From positions 1-64,000 of the forward strand of contig OENT01000689.1 in NCBI GenBank assembly GCA_900239685.1: a stretch of DNA of 64,000 bases, given 5' to 3'. The position numbers were made by a program, and so were the translations under genes. Within the stretch, counting starts at the first letter, position 1; every line of letters starts with the position of its first letter. The DNA comes from Rotaria macrura. Its lineage: Eukaryota > Rotifera > Eurotatoria > Philodinida > Philodinidae. The notes beneath the pieces are model-generated. The model searched no databases. It was not told the DNA's origin and saw nothing but the letters and a program-made list of their open reading frames with translations. This document shows positions 1 through 11,230 of the stretch, in pieces.

Positions 1-270
1 TCGGATTTTACTTGAATCAGAAGTAAACTGCTTCATGATGTCGTGTTTCAAACATTAGCACTTTGATCTCACCACTGATAAAATCTGTTCGCTTTGAACT
101 CGCGCAAGAGCGGAGAGCGTATTTTTACTCAGCATTTGCAAGGTTTTCGTTATCCGTTGTCGGTGAGATACGCGGTTGGAGTTTCGGATCAGTATCGGTG
201 AAGGGAGACGCTCTGAATGGCAATTACGCAGTGATATTGAATGATCAACGTCCTTTTGCTGGATCTGTCC

Positions 271-370
271 GCTGGAGATCCATTTGGAGGAGATATCTCG
301 GCCTTAGTAGTACAGTGGTAGTATTACTGGCCGTCAAGGAGGAAATCCGGAGTTCGATTCCGACATGCGG
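271..370 (+). repeat. tRNA-like (SINE-like) element, copy 1
   Basis: Around 301-363 lie a box A-like word (TAGTACAGTGGTAG) and a box B-like word (GAGTTCGATTCC), spaced as in a tRNA gene. The T arm can form 4 of 5 pairs. The anticodon stem and acceptor stem do not pair, so this is not a working tRNA. A leader of about 30 bases (CTGGAGAT...TTGGAG...GATATC) precedes it and is also found before the second tRNA-like copy near 650. A shared leader plus internal pol III boxes suggests a tRNA-derived SINE or duplicated tRNA pseudogene. Confidence 0.45.
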
Positions 371-649
371 AATAGTTCTTATCATTTGTTTTTCTATAAT
401 CCTGAGATGAACATGTCATTGTTTTATGTTGGAAAGCTTGTCATCAAAAAGCTGCTTGCCAAGAGTTGCACAATATTGTCAGTTTTTTCTGAACCAAAAG
501 AATATTTTTACAGAGAAAATATAAGATGTGCGTTTTGGATTGTGGCTGCGATAAACATGTCGGATATTGTTGTGTCCCAATGGGTAGCAGGTGTGAATTC
601 CACTCAGAACTCAACTGGGAATAATCGATTGATTCTATCAGGATCCTTT

Positions 650-751
650 TTCTGGAGATGGAAACGTTGGAGATATCCTGTCTCCGGTAGTATAATGGTT
701 CATATGTTTGCCTTTTACGCTTGAAACCGGGGTCGGTTTCCCGGCACTTAG
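650..751 (+). repeat. tRNA-like (SINE-like) element, copy 2
   Basis: About 380 bases after copy 1 and in the same direction. It has a similar leader (CTGGAGATGG...GTTGGAGATATCC), a box A-like word (GGTAGTATAATGGTT) and a T-arm-like hairpin (CCGGG/CCCGG, loop of 8 instead of 7). The acceptor stem does not pair. The body resembles a Val- or Glu-type tRNA but is degenerate. Read with copy 1, it looks like a repeated pol III-derived unit rather than a tRNA gene. Confidence 0.4.
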
Positions 752-783
752 TAGTTTTTTATATATTTCTATAGGGCATGTCT

Positions 784-2429
784 TCATTTCTGTGATGTGG
801 TAGTTTCACGATTTGTCTCTGCTGATTCAGGCCATGATATCTTGCGCATAAATCTGGCCATAATTGTCGTCGTTTCTGATAGTTGTTGTTGATGATAAAC
901 AATATAATGTTTTTTTCGAATTAGACAGAGATTAGCCAAGGGATTATTGTTTCTGTTTATACTGGCAAGATAATACATTTTGTCAACTGTGGAAATCTGC
1001 TTGCGCTTTTCATTCGCTCATGTCTTTATACAATAAGGAGGAAGCGCTATGAAACAGTATTGTGATGTAGCAAAGCGAGAGAGATATTCAGGAGAGGAAT
1101 GCATGGGCGCACTTATTTATAAAAGGTGACACTTTGTATCAAAATCAATCATAACAGGTAATTGCAGTTCAAGCTAGACATTTTTGATTCTCAGCGTTTT
1201 TTCGACATACTTGATTTGAAATTCAGTTTTGAGGTGCGGCTTCGGGCTTGGATGAGTCCCTACTGAAACTTTAAGTATCCCTACAGCGCCATTCGATCCG
1301 AACCCTTTCACAACCACAGTCACATTCAAACTCACACCTAGACATCCACAGCCACACACTCTATTAGGATCCACAGAAACAATTCTTATTAGGACCTATT
1401 GGCACTTGGTAACACTAATTTTTTTTACTAGAAATGTATTTAAAGGCGGTTTCTTGAGAAAACCTTTTTGCTTTAAAGTATATAGTAAAGAAAGCAGTTG
1501 CGAAGCTGGATATTTTTTTCAGTAGTCTAATATTTTGCAGATTTATCTTTTTAGTTACCGCCTATTTTCTGAAACCTAAACCGAGTTCCGTAATAGTTAT
1601 CTCCTAGTCAGACACCGAGCTAATAGTTTTCTCCGAGTGGTTTTTCGATTCACCACTCATATAGTATTGGTTCCTTTACAGGGCTAACATATTCGATGAG
1701 AGGTTGCATAATTAAAAATAAAAGTTTATTTACCGGATGTTTTGCCAGTTGCTTCATGCTAAACTACGACAAAATCAGGGCTAAGACCTTAAAATATCGT
1801 AATTGATCAAAATTGAAATTAGGTTAGGGATTACATATGGAAGAGCTTAATTGGCAATATTCTTAGTTACCATATTTGACTCAATATTGATAATAACTTT
1901 TAAAAAGTAAATTTTGAAAATTTATCCTTACGAACTGCTCTTGAGCGATAGATGGTCCAAATAAATCAATAATGTGTACAATTAAAATCAGGATGTCGAA
2001 TTTGTATCTGATATTGATCTAAGCAATAGATCTGAATATCAGGTAATGCTTGGTATCCAACTCGGAGTCTACTGGTGCATCCCTAATTCTATGCAAAGCA
2101 ATTTAGATGCAGGCAAGTGGCATGGAAAAGCCAACTTAAAGTCTAGCTACATTCTATCAATGCTGATTTCATGAGATTACTTTTTCTTCCAAAGAAAAAA
2201 ATGATTACAAGAATGCATTGTACATCTCATAGTGTAAATCTTCAATAGGCTTCTTTTGCTATACAAACAATACTATTTATGTGAATGATTGATGACGGGT
2301 AGAATATAATTAAATATAGCTGTGGATATTTTTCAATGAAAAGAACGAATAAAAAAAGCTGCCATATAAATGTCATTCTAAAGCGAAGCAGAAAATTAGC
2401 ATTCAAATGCAACAGACAGAACTTTATGA
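784..2429. other. Gene-free stretch upstream of the LamG gene
   Basis: No reading frame here shows a recognisable domain, and none joins to the gene downstream. At 2071-2084 there is a hAT-like terminal word (reverse complement TAGGGATGCACCAGT) with no matching partner end found. Otherwise I see only AT-rich sequence. Confidence 0.5.
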
Positions 2430-5400
2430 ATGCCAGGCAAATCTAGTAAGAACGAACAACAATCATATGAGTTGCGATTTTCTGATTTTACAGTGCAAGT
2501 AGAGAACAAGAATGCAAGTGAACGTACTTCCAGTGGGATTGGAAGAAGCAGTGCATGGTCTAGTGCTATGCCCTCTACTAACAACAATGACCATAATTCT
2601 CGAAAGAAGGGACGAAGAAAGTGAGTACAGCTGGCCATGTTTGTTAAAATTCTTAATATTCACGTTTCGACTCTTCAGAAGAGCATTCTGGTGGCATCTA
2701 GTTCAGTGTTTATCAAATATGCCTCAATTCTGGAACGGGATCATACTTGGCGTTTTAGTTGGCAGTATAGCTTTGGCAGCTGTGCTTACTCTTTTTCTAA
2801 CATCAAATCAAAGTACAACTCCAATAATTAGTATGATAATCTTTAATTATTCGTATTTAAATTTCTCAGTTTGTAACGCGACGAATAAGAACTTTCTTGT
2901 TGAAGTCTATCTAATTCACATTTCAATAATCATCCTTCGATAAAAAGCTAAGAACCAAAACTATACTTGTAACGATTTCCAATAGAAGAGGTGTTGGTCG
3001 GTATGAAACTACTATTCCTCTTTTATTTCTTATCGGTAATTGTCACACATTACATAGAGAACACACGGTGTTTATATACATATAGAGGAAGGAGAAAAAC
3101 AACTAGAGGAAAAGGCCAAGACAAAAGACGGACGCTATATGTAAGAATGTTATTGTTAAACATGTTATTGGGTTTGGTATATAATTCCATATAAGGCAAC
3201 ACACAACAGAAAATATAAGGGAGTTACACAGACACTATTTATTTTGGTTGGTATTAACATAAGGGGGTACATTTTAGCAGCACAGAAAAAGATACTGTTA
3301 AAGATCGACCTTGGATGTAGTGCCGTATGAATACTGATTCTTGTGTGTTCATGTACATGGGAATAAGGGTGCGACAGCTCCATCTTCAAAGCTCTCGGGA
3401 GCTACGAAAAAGATTTGTTGAACAGCTCCAGCTCTTCAGAATTAGAACACTCCAACATCTCCAGTTCTCGTGATCTGAAGTGCCCCAACAGCTCTAGCTC
3501 CAAAGAACTGGAGATTATCAACAGTTTTAGCTTCAAAGAGCTGGAACTCCGAACAACACCGCATTCTAAAACCTTTCTAGCACCATCCGACTGGAGTGTC
3601 CATAACTCTTCACGCGCTATCCGACGGGGGTTCTGGATGCAACAATAACAATACGGTATTTGGGTATTGGTCTTGGTATTGGTCAGTATTGTTGGTGATG
3701 GTATTTGTGATAGTATTGGTATTGGTATTGGTATTGGTATCGGTATTGATACTCCTATTAGTAATGAAATTGCCACTAAACCCCCTGAACCTATGGATAT
3801 AGAAAACCGAAGCTCATCCGCTTTCAGTAAGCTTAAGCCCCCCCCCCCCCCTTCAAAAATCGATCTCCATAACGGAACATAGTATAACGCTGAAATTTTG
3901 TGCGAATGTTAGTGTTAGTCAGTCATGCATGTAAAAAAATTTCAGCGTTCTATCTCTTTGTTTACAGGAGTTATGATAATTTCAATGTGTACAGAAATCG
4001 TATTTTGGGGGTTGTCGCATTAGCAACGAAATTCTATCGAAGTCATTTCAAAATTCTATTCTTTTTTTTATTTTGCACACAACGCTTGGGACTAGGGCCC
4101 CTCGTGGCCATTTTTTCGAATTTCTTCCTTCTTCTATTTTTAGGCCTATATGCAGTTGAAAAATTTCTAGAAATCCAATAAAGAACCAAAATTTTTTTAG
4201 ACGTAAAGCATTTTTTTCATCTTCTAAAATCTTTTTGAAAAAAAACAGCCACGAGGGGCCCTCACTGGAAGTCTTAGCTTTCAAACAAAGCTAGAACATC
4301 TGAGGTTATCTTTCGGTTATATAGAAAATTGTTGCAAATGCTTTGTGAAACTCCTGCTTTTAGAAAAATTTAAAACAAAGTTGATGAAATATTTTTTAAG
4401 CAACAATAAAACATAAAATGATATAAACTCAGGCATACAATGTACTATATAGAACTACTCGTGAAAGTTAATCAAATAACCAATGATGCTTTGCATAATG
4501 TTGTATATAGCGCCATCTATATCTCTATTCTTGCGATTGCCTTTATGTCATCAATGTGCAATAAAATTTGCGAACTCTNGGATGGAAAATATTTTCCCTA
4601 AAATAAGTGATATTCGACTCAGTTTTTGATGCTGATTCTGAATATCCCATGCAATTAGCTGATAAATAAAATCCTGATAGTCAAACTTGTAAAATACAAC
4701 TCGAATTCGTAGCATATTTCTACAGATGGCGAAAAAATCGATTTCTTTCCAGACATTTTTCTCAAAGCAAAAATTTTAACCAGCTCAGTATATGCAGAAT
4801 TTTATGGAGCATCTTTCTTTGATAACATTTCTCTAATTATAATGGCCTAAAGTTTTGAAATCCCAGGCGAGATCTTAAAAAGAATACATTTTAGTAGTGA
4901 AAATGCACTGTAATGGTAAAATTCTCGTTTCTCTGTCAGCAATCATTCAATCATCGAAAAAATTTCAGGGTATCTACAACTTGGGTTACTCTATCGATCT
5001 CCGCTAGTATCAGTTAGGAAGCTTTGGCTTAAACAAATTTTAATGATCGCATACTCACAGGTGGTCTACAAGGATATACAACTTGTGAAAGGCATTGCTC
5101 CGCCAAGATACGTCCGTTAACCGAAAAAATTGTGGAGTATATGCAGATTTACATCCTGCATAACCCAGTAAACAAAAAATACGAACCTTAAAAAAGTCGA
5201 GTTTTTTTTTGTAGGGCCAGGTGAAATTTTTTTATCGAAAATCCACTTTTTCAGAAAAAAAATCTGAAAGTTGTATTGATCCTTAACGTACACACTTCAA
5301 GGAACTCGAAAATGTATTTGTCTCCTTTTGTAGCGTTCTGACGAAAATTTCGAATTTTGAAGGGGAGGCCTTAAAAGTGGGCGGCCTCTATTAGAAATCA

Positions 5401-8400
5401 AGTTTTTGGAAAAACAACTACCCATAGGTAATTTGACAATGAGAGTTCGAATTTCACATCCATTTCACTCGAAACCCTATTGGTCGGTCAGGAACGAATA
5501 GAAATCGAGTTCTTCCAAAAATAGCTCCCCAAAGATAATTCGGATTCAGGAGCCCTAATTTCACATGATTTTTGTGAAAAAATCAATTTCTTTTGGTTAC
5601 TAGCCGACCAATAGGGTTTAGAGTGAAATGGGTGTGAGATTCTGACTGCTTATATTGAAGTATCTATGGGTAGCTGTTTTTTGAAAAAACTCAAGTTGGC
5701 TAATAGATTCAACCCCCTTTTTAACATACGAAAAAGGCGATGGCATTCGGTATTTTATATTCCTGCGTTCAATGGGTATAGCGTTAATATAGTTACTAAT
5801 AGAAGTGTCTGTACCATTTCAAATACTAATACCAATACTGATCTATACCAATACCGACCAATACCATACTAATGCGCCAAAACTGCATTGGTATTGTTGT
5901 AATTGGAACCCCCGTTAGTATAGCGCTTGAAGAGTTATTTGTACCGACATGCGTGGAAGTCGCAGCTCCAAGGAGCTGGAGTTACTGAGTTGTTCCAGTT
6001 CTCGGGAGCTTGATCCGTGTTGAAGCTCCAGCTCTTTGGAGTTGGGTGATAATAAATGGCCGAAGTTAAGACCGAAGTGGCCGGAAAATCTGATTGGTCG
6101 TACGTGAAATCTGTGTAACTGCATATTTATCGTAGGAGATGGTGCTTCTGTATTGCACTTGTCTTGTGGATAGAATAATATATAGAGCTAAATAAAAATG
6201 ACGATAGTAACTAAATTAATATAGCGATTAATTATGTAAAATTGTAATGTAAATCAACTCGCAATAGATAGGAAAATATCTTGCTTGGGATGACTCAACT
6301 TATCCTTCGGGGATCAGTCGACTTATCCTCTGTCTATTGTTATTCGTGGTGAAATACATAGGCAAATATCTCCTTTTAGATGACTCGACTTATCCTCTGA
6401 CAATAGTCAGTCAATGAGGAAAAGCTCAGAAAATTTTATTTCAAAATTCGGGAAATAGAATTGATATTAATAAAAATGAACATATAATATGCTTCATAGA
6501 TTTAGAAATTTTTGCGTCGATCGATATTGCAAATAATTAATAGAAAACATTTATTCCATCTTTTTTGGAAAATGAACGATAAAGTATGGATTAAGAGTTA
6601 CTGGTTGTGCAGCATTAACAAAAGACCAATTAGATTTTTCGGCCTCTTCGGTTTCACTTCGGCCAATTATTGTTACCCTTTGCGGTTAGACCTGAGATGG
6701 GACTATCACGTGCCTAGATGCGAATATATGCTTTCTAGAATATCTTCCTCTGTATAACCTCTTAGTATTCGTTACGTGCTCAATATCGACTTTCCTGACA
6801 ATCACTTTGAATATGGGCTTGAGGTGTGATTATTTATTTATTCATGTCACAAGGCAAAGTCTATATTCAGCTTCATCTGACTTCGCTCAGACATGGAGGA
6901 GAAGTCAATTGTGGATCTTCTCGTATAAGTATTTTTCGACAGTCTTGAATTCAAAAGTACCAGAATATTTTACAACCCTAAAGAAATCTGAGTGATGTAG
7001 ATTGAACCTCTTGTGGCGTCTAAAAGAGAGAGAAATCAATTTTAAAATTGTGGGCGACTTTGTAGACGATTAAAAGATTTTCACACCAAATATATTGCAT
7101 GACCAATTTTCTGATGTATTCAAGGAGATTGCATAGAACAAATGTATCTCCCACTCCATTATGTGCTTTGTTAGGGAACAGGCTTCAAGTAGAGACAGAC
7201 TTAAGCATTGATTAATACAAAAGGATTATAAAGGCATGCAAAGTAAAAGAAATATATAACGTTTTTCTTTCATTAGGATTCTGTTATTTCTACTAGACTA
7301 CAGGGACTGAAGACGTTGGAGTGTTCTTTACTATTGTAGACGCTCATAGACCTATAAACTCGAAGCCTCATAATTTAATGACATTGAACTTTTAACTGAA
7401 ATATCAAGTTTTTAAAAATATCTGCCACATTCCTCAATGTAGATGTCTCGAGAACAGTGAAAGTTGAAGTTTGAGATTTGTAATTATAGGGTCCTTGATA
7501 GAACATATAGAAAATTACAATTAATTTTGAACCAATACCAATCATGAAGCCAACTTAAGAGATTTTGAATAAAGTGTATCCTAATTAGAGGCATGAAAGT
7601 AGGATTAGGCATTGCTTTGAATTAATTTGCCAATCTCCCACCAGTGGCCCTTAAAACATACGCCGGCTTGGATTGAATTCAGAAAGGAAGTCCTACAGTA
7701 AGTATCTCTTTTAGGAAAATATATATTGTTTTAAATTCACAGCTACAACGGCGGTATCAACTTGTGGTAGCACATGCGTCAATCAGTCGTGGATTCAATC
7801 AACATCTTTAGTTGCCAAGTGGTCATTCGATGGGAACTACGATGATAAAATGAAGACCTACAATGCCACTCCAGTTAATGGAGCATCATTTACAACATAC
7901 GGTTATGTGAATGAAGGTCTATTACTGAGCGCGAGTCAAAACGAATCCGTAACATCGTCATATGTACCTCTATACATGTCGACCTTTACTATCGAGGCTT
8001 GGGTTCGTCCAATTGGATTTCCCAATGTGCTGGATCTCGGTATCATCGGACTATGTCCAACAGCTGTCGCCTACAATTGTTTGTTTCTGACAATAAGAAA
8101 AACGAATAGTAGTCGTTACCTTTATTTCGGATCTTATAGTAACAATGATTTAATGGGTACTACTTTTATCAAAAATAATCAATGGGTCCATGTTGCGATA
8201 GTTTTCGACCAGAATACATTGAGACAATCAATATACGTCAATGGATATCTCGACGCCAATAATACAGCTACAGAATCATTCCTTACTAGTACAGGCAACT
8301 TTGAGATCGGACGTATTAAAAACATTGAATCGACCTATGGAAATAATTCTTTTTCAGTAAGTATATGACTTTTATCCTCTCTCTCTATCCTATAAGAAAG

Positions 8401-9351
8401 TAGTTATAATCATTGTTAAGAAGATTTTGATGCTCATAGAAATAAAAACTAGTGATTGATTCTTGAAATCGTGAATATTAGACTATTTTTTGTTCTTGTC
8501 TCAATCCCAATTCTACCTCTGACTTTTAATATTTAAATTTTTTGAATATTAGATATTACGAAAACAGAAGGCTCTTCCATTTTCATGAAAAATTTACTGA
8601 ATCTATTCATAATAAGTCATACTTTTAGGGCTACATCGATGAAGTGTCTATCAGCACTCGAGTTAAATCCTCGTGTGAAATTCTCGAGGATGCTTCCCTC
8701 GCAGCTCATTTCGAATTCAACAGTGGATCTTTACAAGTGGACTCAGGGCCAAACTCTCTAGTGGGAACAGACTTTTCTGCGTCATTCATTTCTGGCCACG
8801 CTACTGAAGCCGTTTTGGTCAACCAATCCGCATATTTTCAAATTGCAGATGTGACCTGTGTCGGCGAGGTCAATCAAGCGTTTTCCATCGCTTTCTGGAT
8901 ACAACCGATTTCTCTTTCTGGGACTATTGTTTTACTCACCTCAAATACATTGATTAATGGCAGTGGATTCTGTTATCCATACATAGGCTTCGATACGAGT
9001 GGAACTCTGGTTGCCCAAATAAACAATTTAGGTCCTAAAGCGGTTTATGCACCATCGTCTTTAGCTCTATCACCAACTTGGAGTCATATCGTACAAACAT
9101 GGAGTCTTACCAATGGATTAAGACTCTATGTGAATAATGTTTTAGTGGCATCGAACTCGTCATTTAATCTTGGTCGCACAGTCGGTGGATTTCCATTCTA
9201 TATTACTTTGGGAAATCTCGCCAATACTTCAATCTATTGCTACGGAATAACAATAGATCTTGTCAGTTCATTCACTGGGACCATTGACGATTTCAGAGTA
9301 TACAGGAGAGAACTGAGTGACATTGATATCTGTAATATCTATAATAGTTAG
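2430..9351 (+). CDS. Single-pass membrane protein with two LamG-like (jellyroll) domains
   Basis: Four exons fit in phase: 2430-2620, 2679-2830, 7743-8356 and 8629-9351 (559 residues). The ATG is directly preceded by an in-frame TGA, which fixes the start. Residues 1-80 are polar and end in a basic stretch (KKGRRKKR). Residues about 82-104 form one membrane helix (WNGIILGVLVGSIALAAVL). A short Thr-rich stalk follows, then two LamG/concanavalin-like domains (about 137-330 and 345-559). Each has the family's features: W/F-F near the start, a FTIEAWV or FSIAFWI strand, a QWVHV or TWSHIV strand, an IYVNG or LYVNN strand, and a closing GYIDEV or GTIDDFRVY. Several Asn-X-Ser/Thr sites fit an outside location, implying type II topology. 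Such domains usually bind sugars or proteins; the ligand is unknown. Intron 2 (4.9 kb) is full of repeats, so an extra small exon there cannot be excluded. Confidence 0.82.
4095..4261. repeat. Hairpin with perfect 14-base arms
   Basis: GGGCCCCTCGTGGC at 4095-4108 is the exact reverse complement of the word at 4248-4261. The T-rich and A-rich bases just inside the arms also pair loosely. It sits inside the foldback-type element and may be a smaller nested insertion. Confidence 0.65.
5396..5698. repeat. Inverted repeat of about 95-base arms
   Basis: The left arm, 5396-5489, matches the reverse complement of 5601-5698 with scattered differences. Shared words include CCCTATTGGTCGG / CCGACCAATAGGG, CACTCGAAACC / GGTTTAGAGTG and ACCCATAG / CTATGGGT. 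It is nested within the larger element and carries no coding capacity. Confidence 0.7.
6051..6668. repeat. Separated inverted repeat plus short direct repeats
   Basis: About 50 bases at 6051-6104 (ATGGCCGAAGTTAAGACCG, then AAATCTGATTGGTC) recur in reverse complement at 6619-6668. Between them, the word GACTTATCCTCTG with an AATATCTCCTT-like lead-in appears as two direct copies (about 6266-6340 and 6356-6405). Together these look like further mobile-element debris in intron 2. Confidence 0.45.
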
Positions 9352-10385
9352 CTCATTGTTCACTACATGGGAAAAGGAATGGCGGCAATGACTATAAAAC
9401 ACTTATATCATACTGTTGACTTTTGCAGCTGACCTTTCCAAACGCCGAAAGCCAGTATTATATCTTAACTTAACTAATTATTAATGTCGAAATGTTTGTG
9501 CTTTGGGTAATCTTTCTGAAAACAAAACAAGAGAAATTTCTGCGATCAAGGGTTCACTTGTTGCACGGAAGGGACGTCAGTTAAAAAACCAATAACTTTA
9601 ACTGAAGACCCTAAAATTTTTGAATTATGAGTGACAGTGACATGCATTTTACATCGGTTACGATAACTGTTGATGAATCCTCCCTAGGTACTAGATAACA
9701 TACAATATAAGCGGCATAAACTCAAGATAGAGTATACTTGCGATACGTGGATGAGCATGAAGGCTGTGAGCGAGAGGTATGTACACGTGCGTAGTAGATC
9801 ACAATAGGTGCAAGAATTTCAAGAACTATATGAAAATACACAGAGCCATCTTAGTACATTGCAGGGTAGGACACTGAAGGACAAACAGCTTCTGTGAAGG
9901 CAATCTATTAGACTAAACAATGGCTATAAAATATGCAACTATTCAGATAGGGCTGAATAGTTCAAATCAGGGTTTTATATTTCTTTCTTTGTCCTGAAGT
10001 CCTGTTTTGAATTAACATAAAATTTACGTTCTCAACTCCGTCCTTCCAATGTACCCTTTTACATTTTCAAGATTGATGTCAATTCGATATGATTATGTCA
10101 TTTCCGTAATCGTTCGATGTACCTTTCTATGAAGGATCATTACGTTTCACTTCATATGATACATCAGTAGCTGTTTATCATCGTTCTACATATATATATG
10201 TATGCTGCATTATTCCAGTATCAGGCTTTATCTGTATTATCATAGTAAAACAGCAACCATGCCAAACGCTTCACGGTTGTGAGCATAAATTACGATTCAT
10301 AAAATTCGCCTATTCAAGAGAAATCGGAAAACTCACATAGAAGAGAAGTAGAGCGTTGTTTGATTGCATCACATCGTTCTAGTGT
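9352..10385. other. Gene-free stretch after the LamG gene
   Basis: Holds the 3' untranslated part of the LamG gene, whose end I cannot place. No domain, RNA gene or clear repeat was recognised up to the assembly gap. Confidence 0.4.
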
Positions 10386-10846
10386 NNNNNNNNNNNNNNN
10401 NNNNNNNNNNNNNNNNNNNNNNNNNNNNNNNNNNNNNNNNNNNNNNNNNNNNNNNNNNNNNNNNNNNNNNNNNNNNNNNNNNNNNNNNNNNNNNNNNNNN
10501 NNNNNNNNNNNNNNNNNNNNNNNNNNNNNNNNNNNNNNNNNNNNNNNNNNNNNNNNNNNNNNNNNNNNNNNNNNNNNNNNNNNNNNNNNNNNNNNNNNNN
10601 NNNNNNNNNNNNNNNNNNNNNNNNNNNNNNNNNNNNNNNNNNNNNNNNNNNNNNNNNNNNNNNNNNNNNNNNNNNNNNNNNNNNNNNNNNNNNNNNNNNN
10701 NNNNNNNNNNNNNNNNNNNNNNNNNNNNNNNNNNNNNNNNNNNNNNNNNNNNNNNNNNNNNNNNNNNNNNNNNNNNNNNNNNNNNNNNNNNNNNNNNNNN
10801 NNNNNNNNNNNNNNNNNNNNNNNNNNNNNNNNNNNNNNNNNNNNNN
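10386..10846. other. Assembly gap (461 N)
   Basis: A run of N. A low-complexity T/A-rich stretch follows it directly, so the gap probably covers a repeat. It may hide the left end of the element that ends at 11230. Confidence 0.95.
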
Positions 10847-10934
10847 TTTTTATTGTAAATTATTTTTTTTATTGTAATTTCATTTATTTATTTTTATTTA
10901 ATAAATTTACTTTCGATCATATTAAATGTTTATC

Positions 10935-11230
10935 CCTTGCAAAAGACGTGGGGCGAGGTCTCAAAAAACTACGGGAAAACAGATCGTTTACTGCCGTACA
11001 CAATAGAGAATACTATCTGTATACGGCCACTGTAATTCTTCATTAACGGCCGTTTACATCCCCGTATACGGTACGGAGAAATGCGTCCGTATTACTGCCC
11101 CTGTTAAAACGGGGTAATACGGCGCCGTAACGAGCCGTATTTTCATCGTAAACGGCAGTAATTACAACGTATCCTTGTCATCTACGACCGTAAACGACGC
11201 CGTAACGGTGTCCGTTTTACTCGACCTGGG
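10935..11230. repeat. CCGTA/ACGG-rich element end (right half of a TIR element)
   Basis: Some fifteen CCGTA or ACGG words, often as palindromes such as CCGTATACGG or CCGTAAACGG, crowd into about 300 bases, making it much more GC-rich than its surroundings. It ends at TCGACCTGGG (11221-11230), the same terminal word as the element at 13210-14206. The left end was not found and may lie in the gap. Confidence 0.6.

Larger units (their letters stand above)
3372..6060. repeat. Foldback-type element with long, internally repetitive inverted arms (in intron 2)
   Basis: The left arm (about 3372-3770) and right arm (about 5800-6060) are imperfect reverse complements. From the outside in, both contain repeated words of the type AGCTCCAGCTC and GAGCTGGAG, then a shared block (TAACTCTTC, GCGCTAT, ACGGGGGTTC), then TTGGTA-type hexamer runs, then CTTCTATTAGTAA or CTCCTATTAGTAA. 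No transposase is visible. Long arms with internal tandem repeats are the hallmark of foldback-like non-autonomous DNA elements. Exact ends and a target duplication could not be fixed. Confidence 0.6.

Noticed and set aside
63..724. Two overlapping open frames of 115 and 119 codons at the left edge
   Set aside because: They run across the two tRNA-like units, have no recognisable domain and no plausible splice partners.
3402..3882. Open frames with IPIPIPIP or SSSSKELE repeats
   Set aside because: They are translations of the TTGGTA hexamer run and the GAGCTGGAG repeats of the foldback element in several frames, not proteins.
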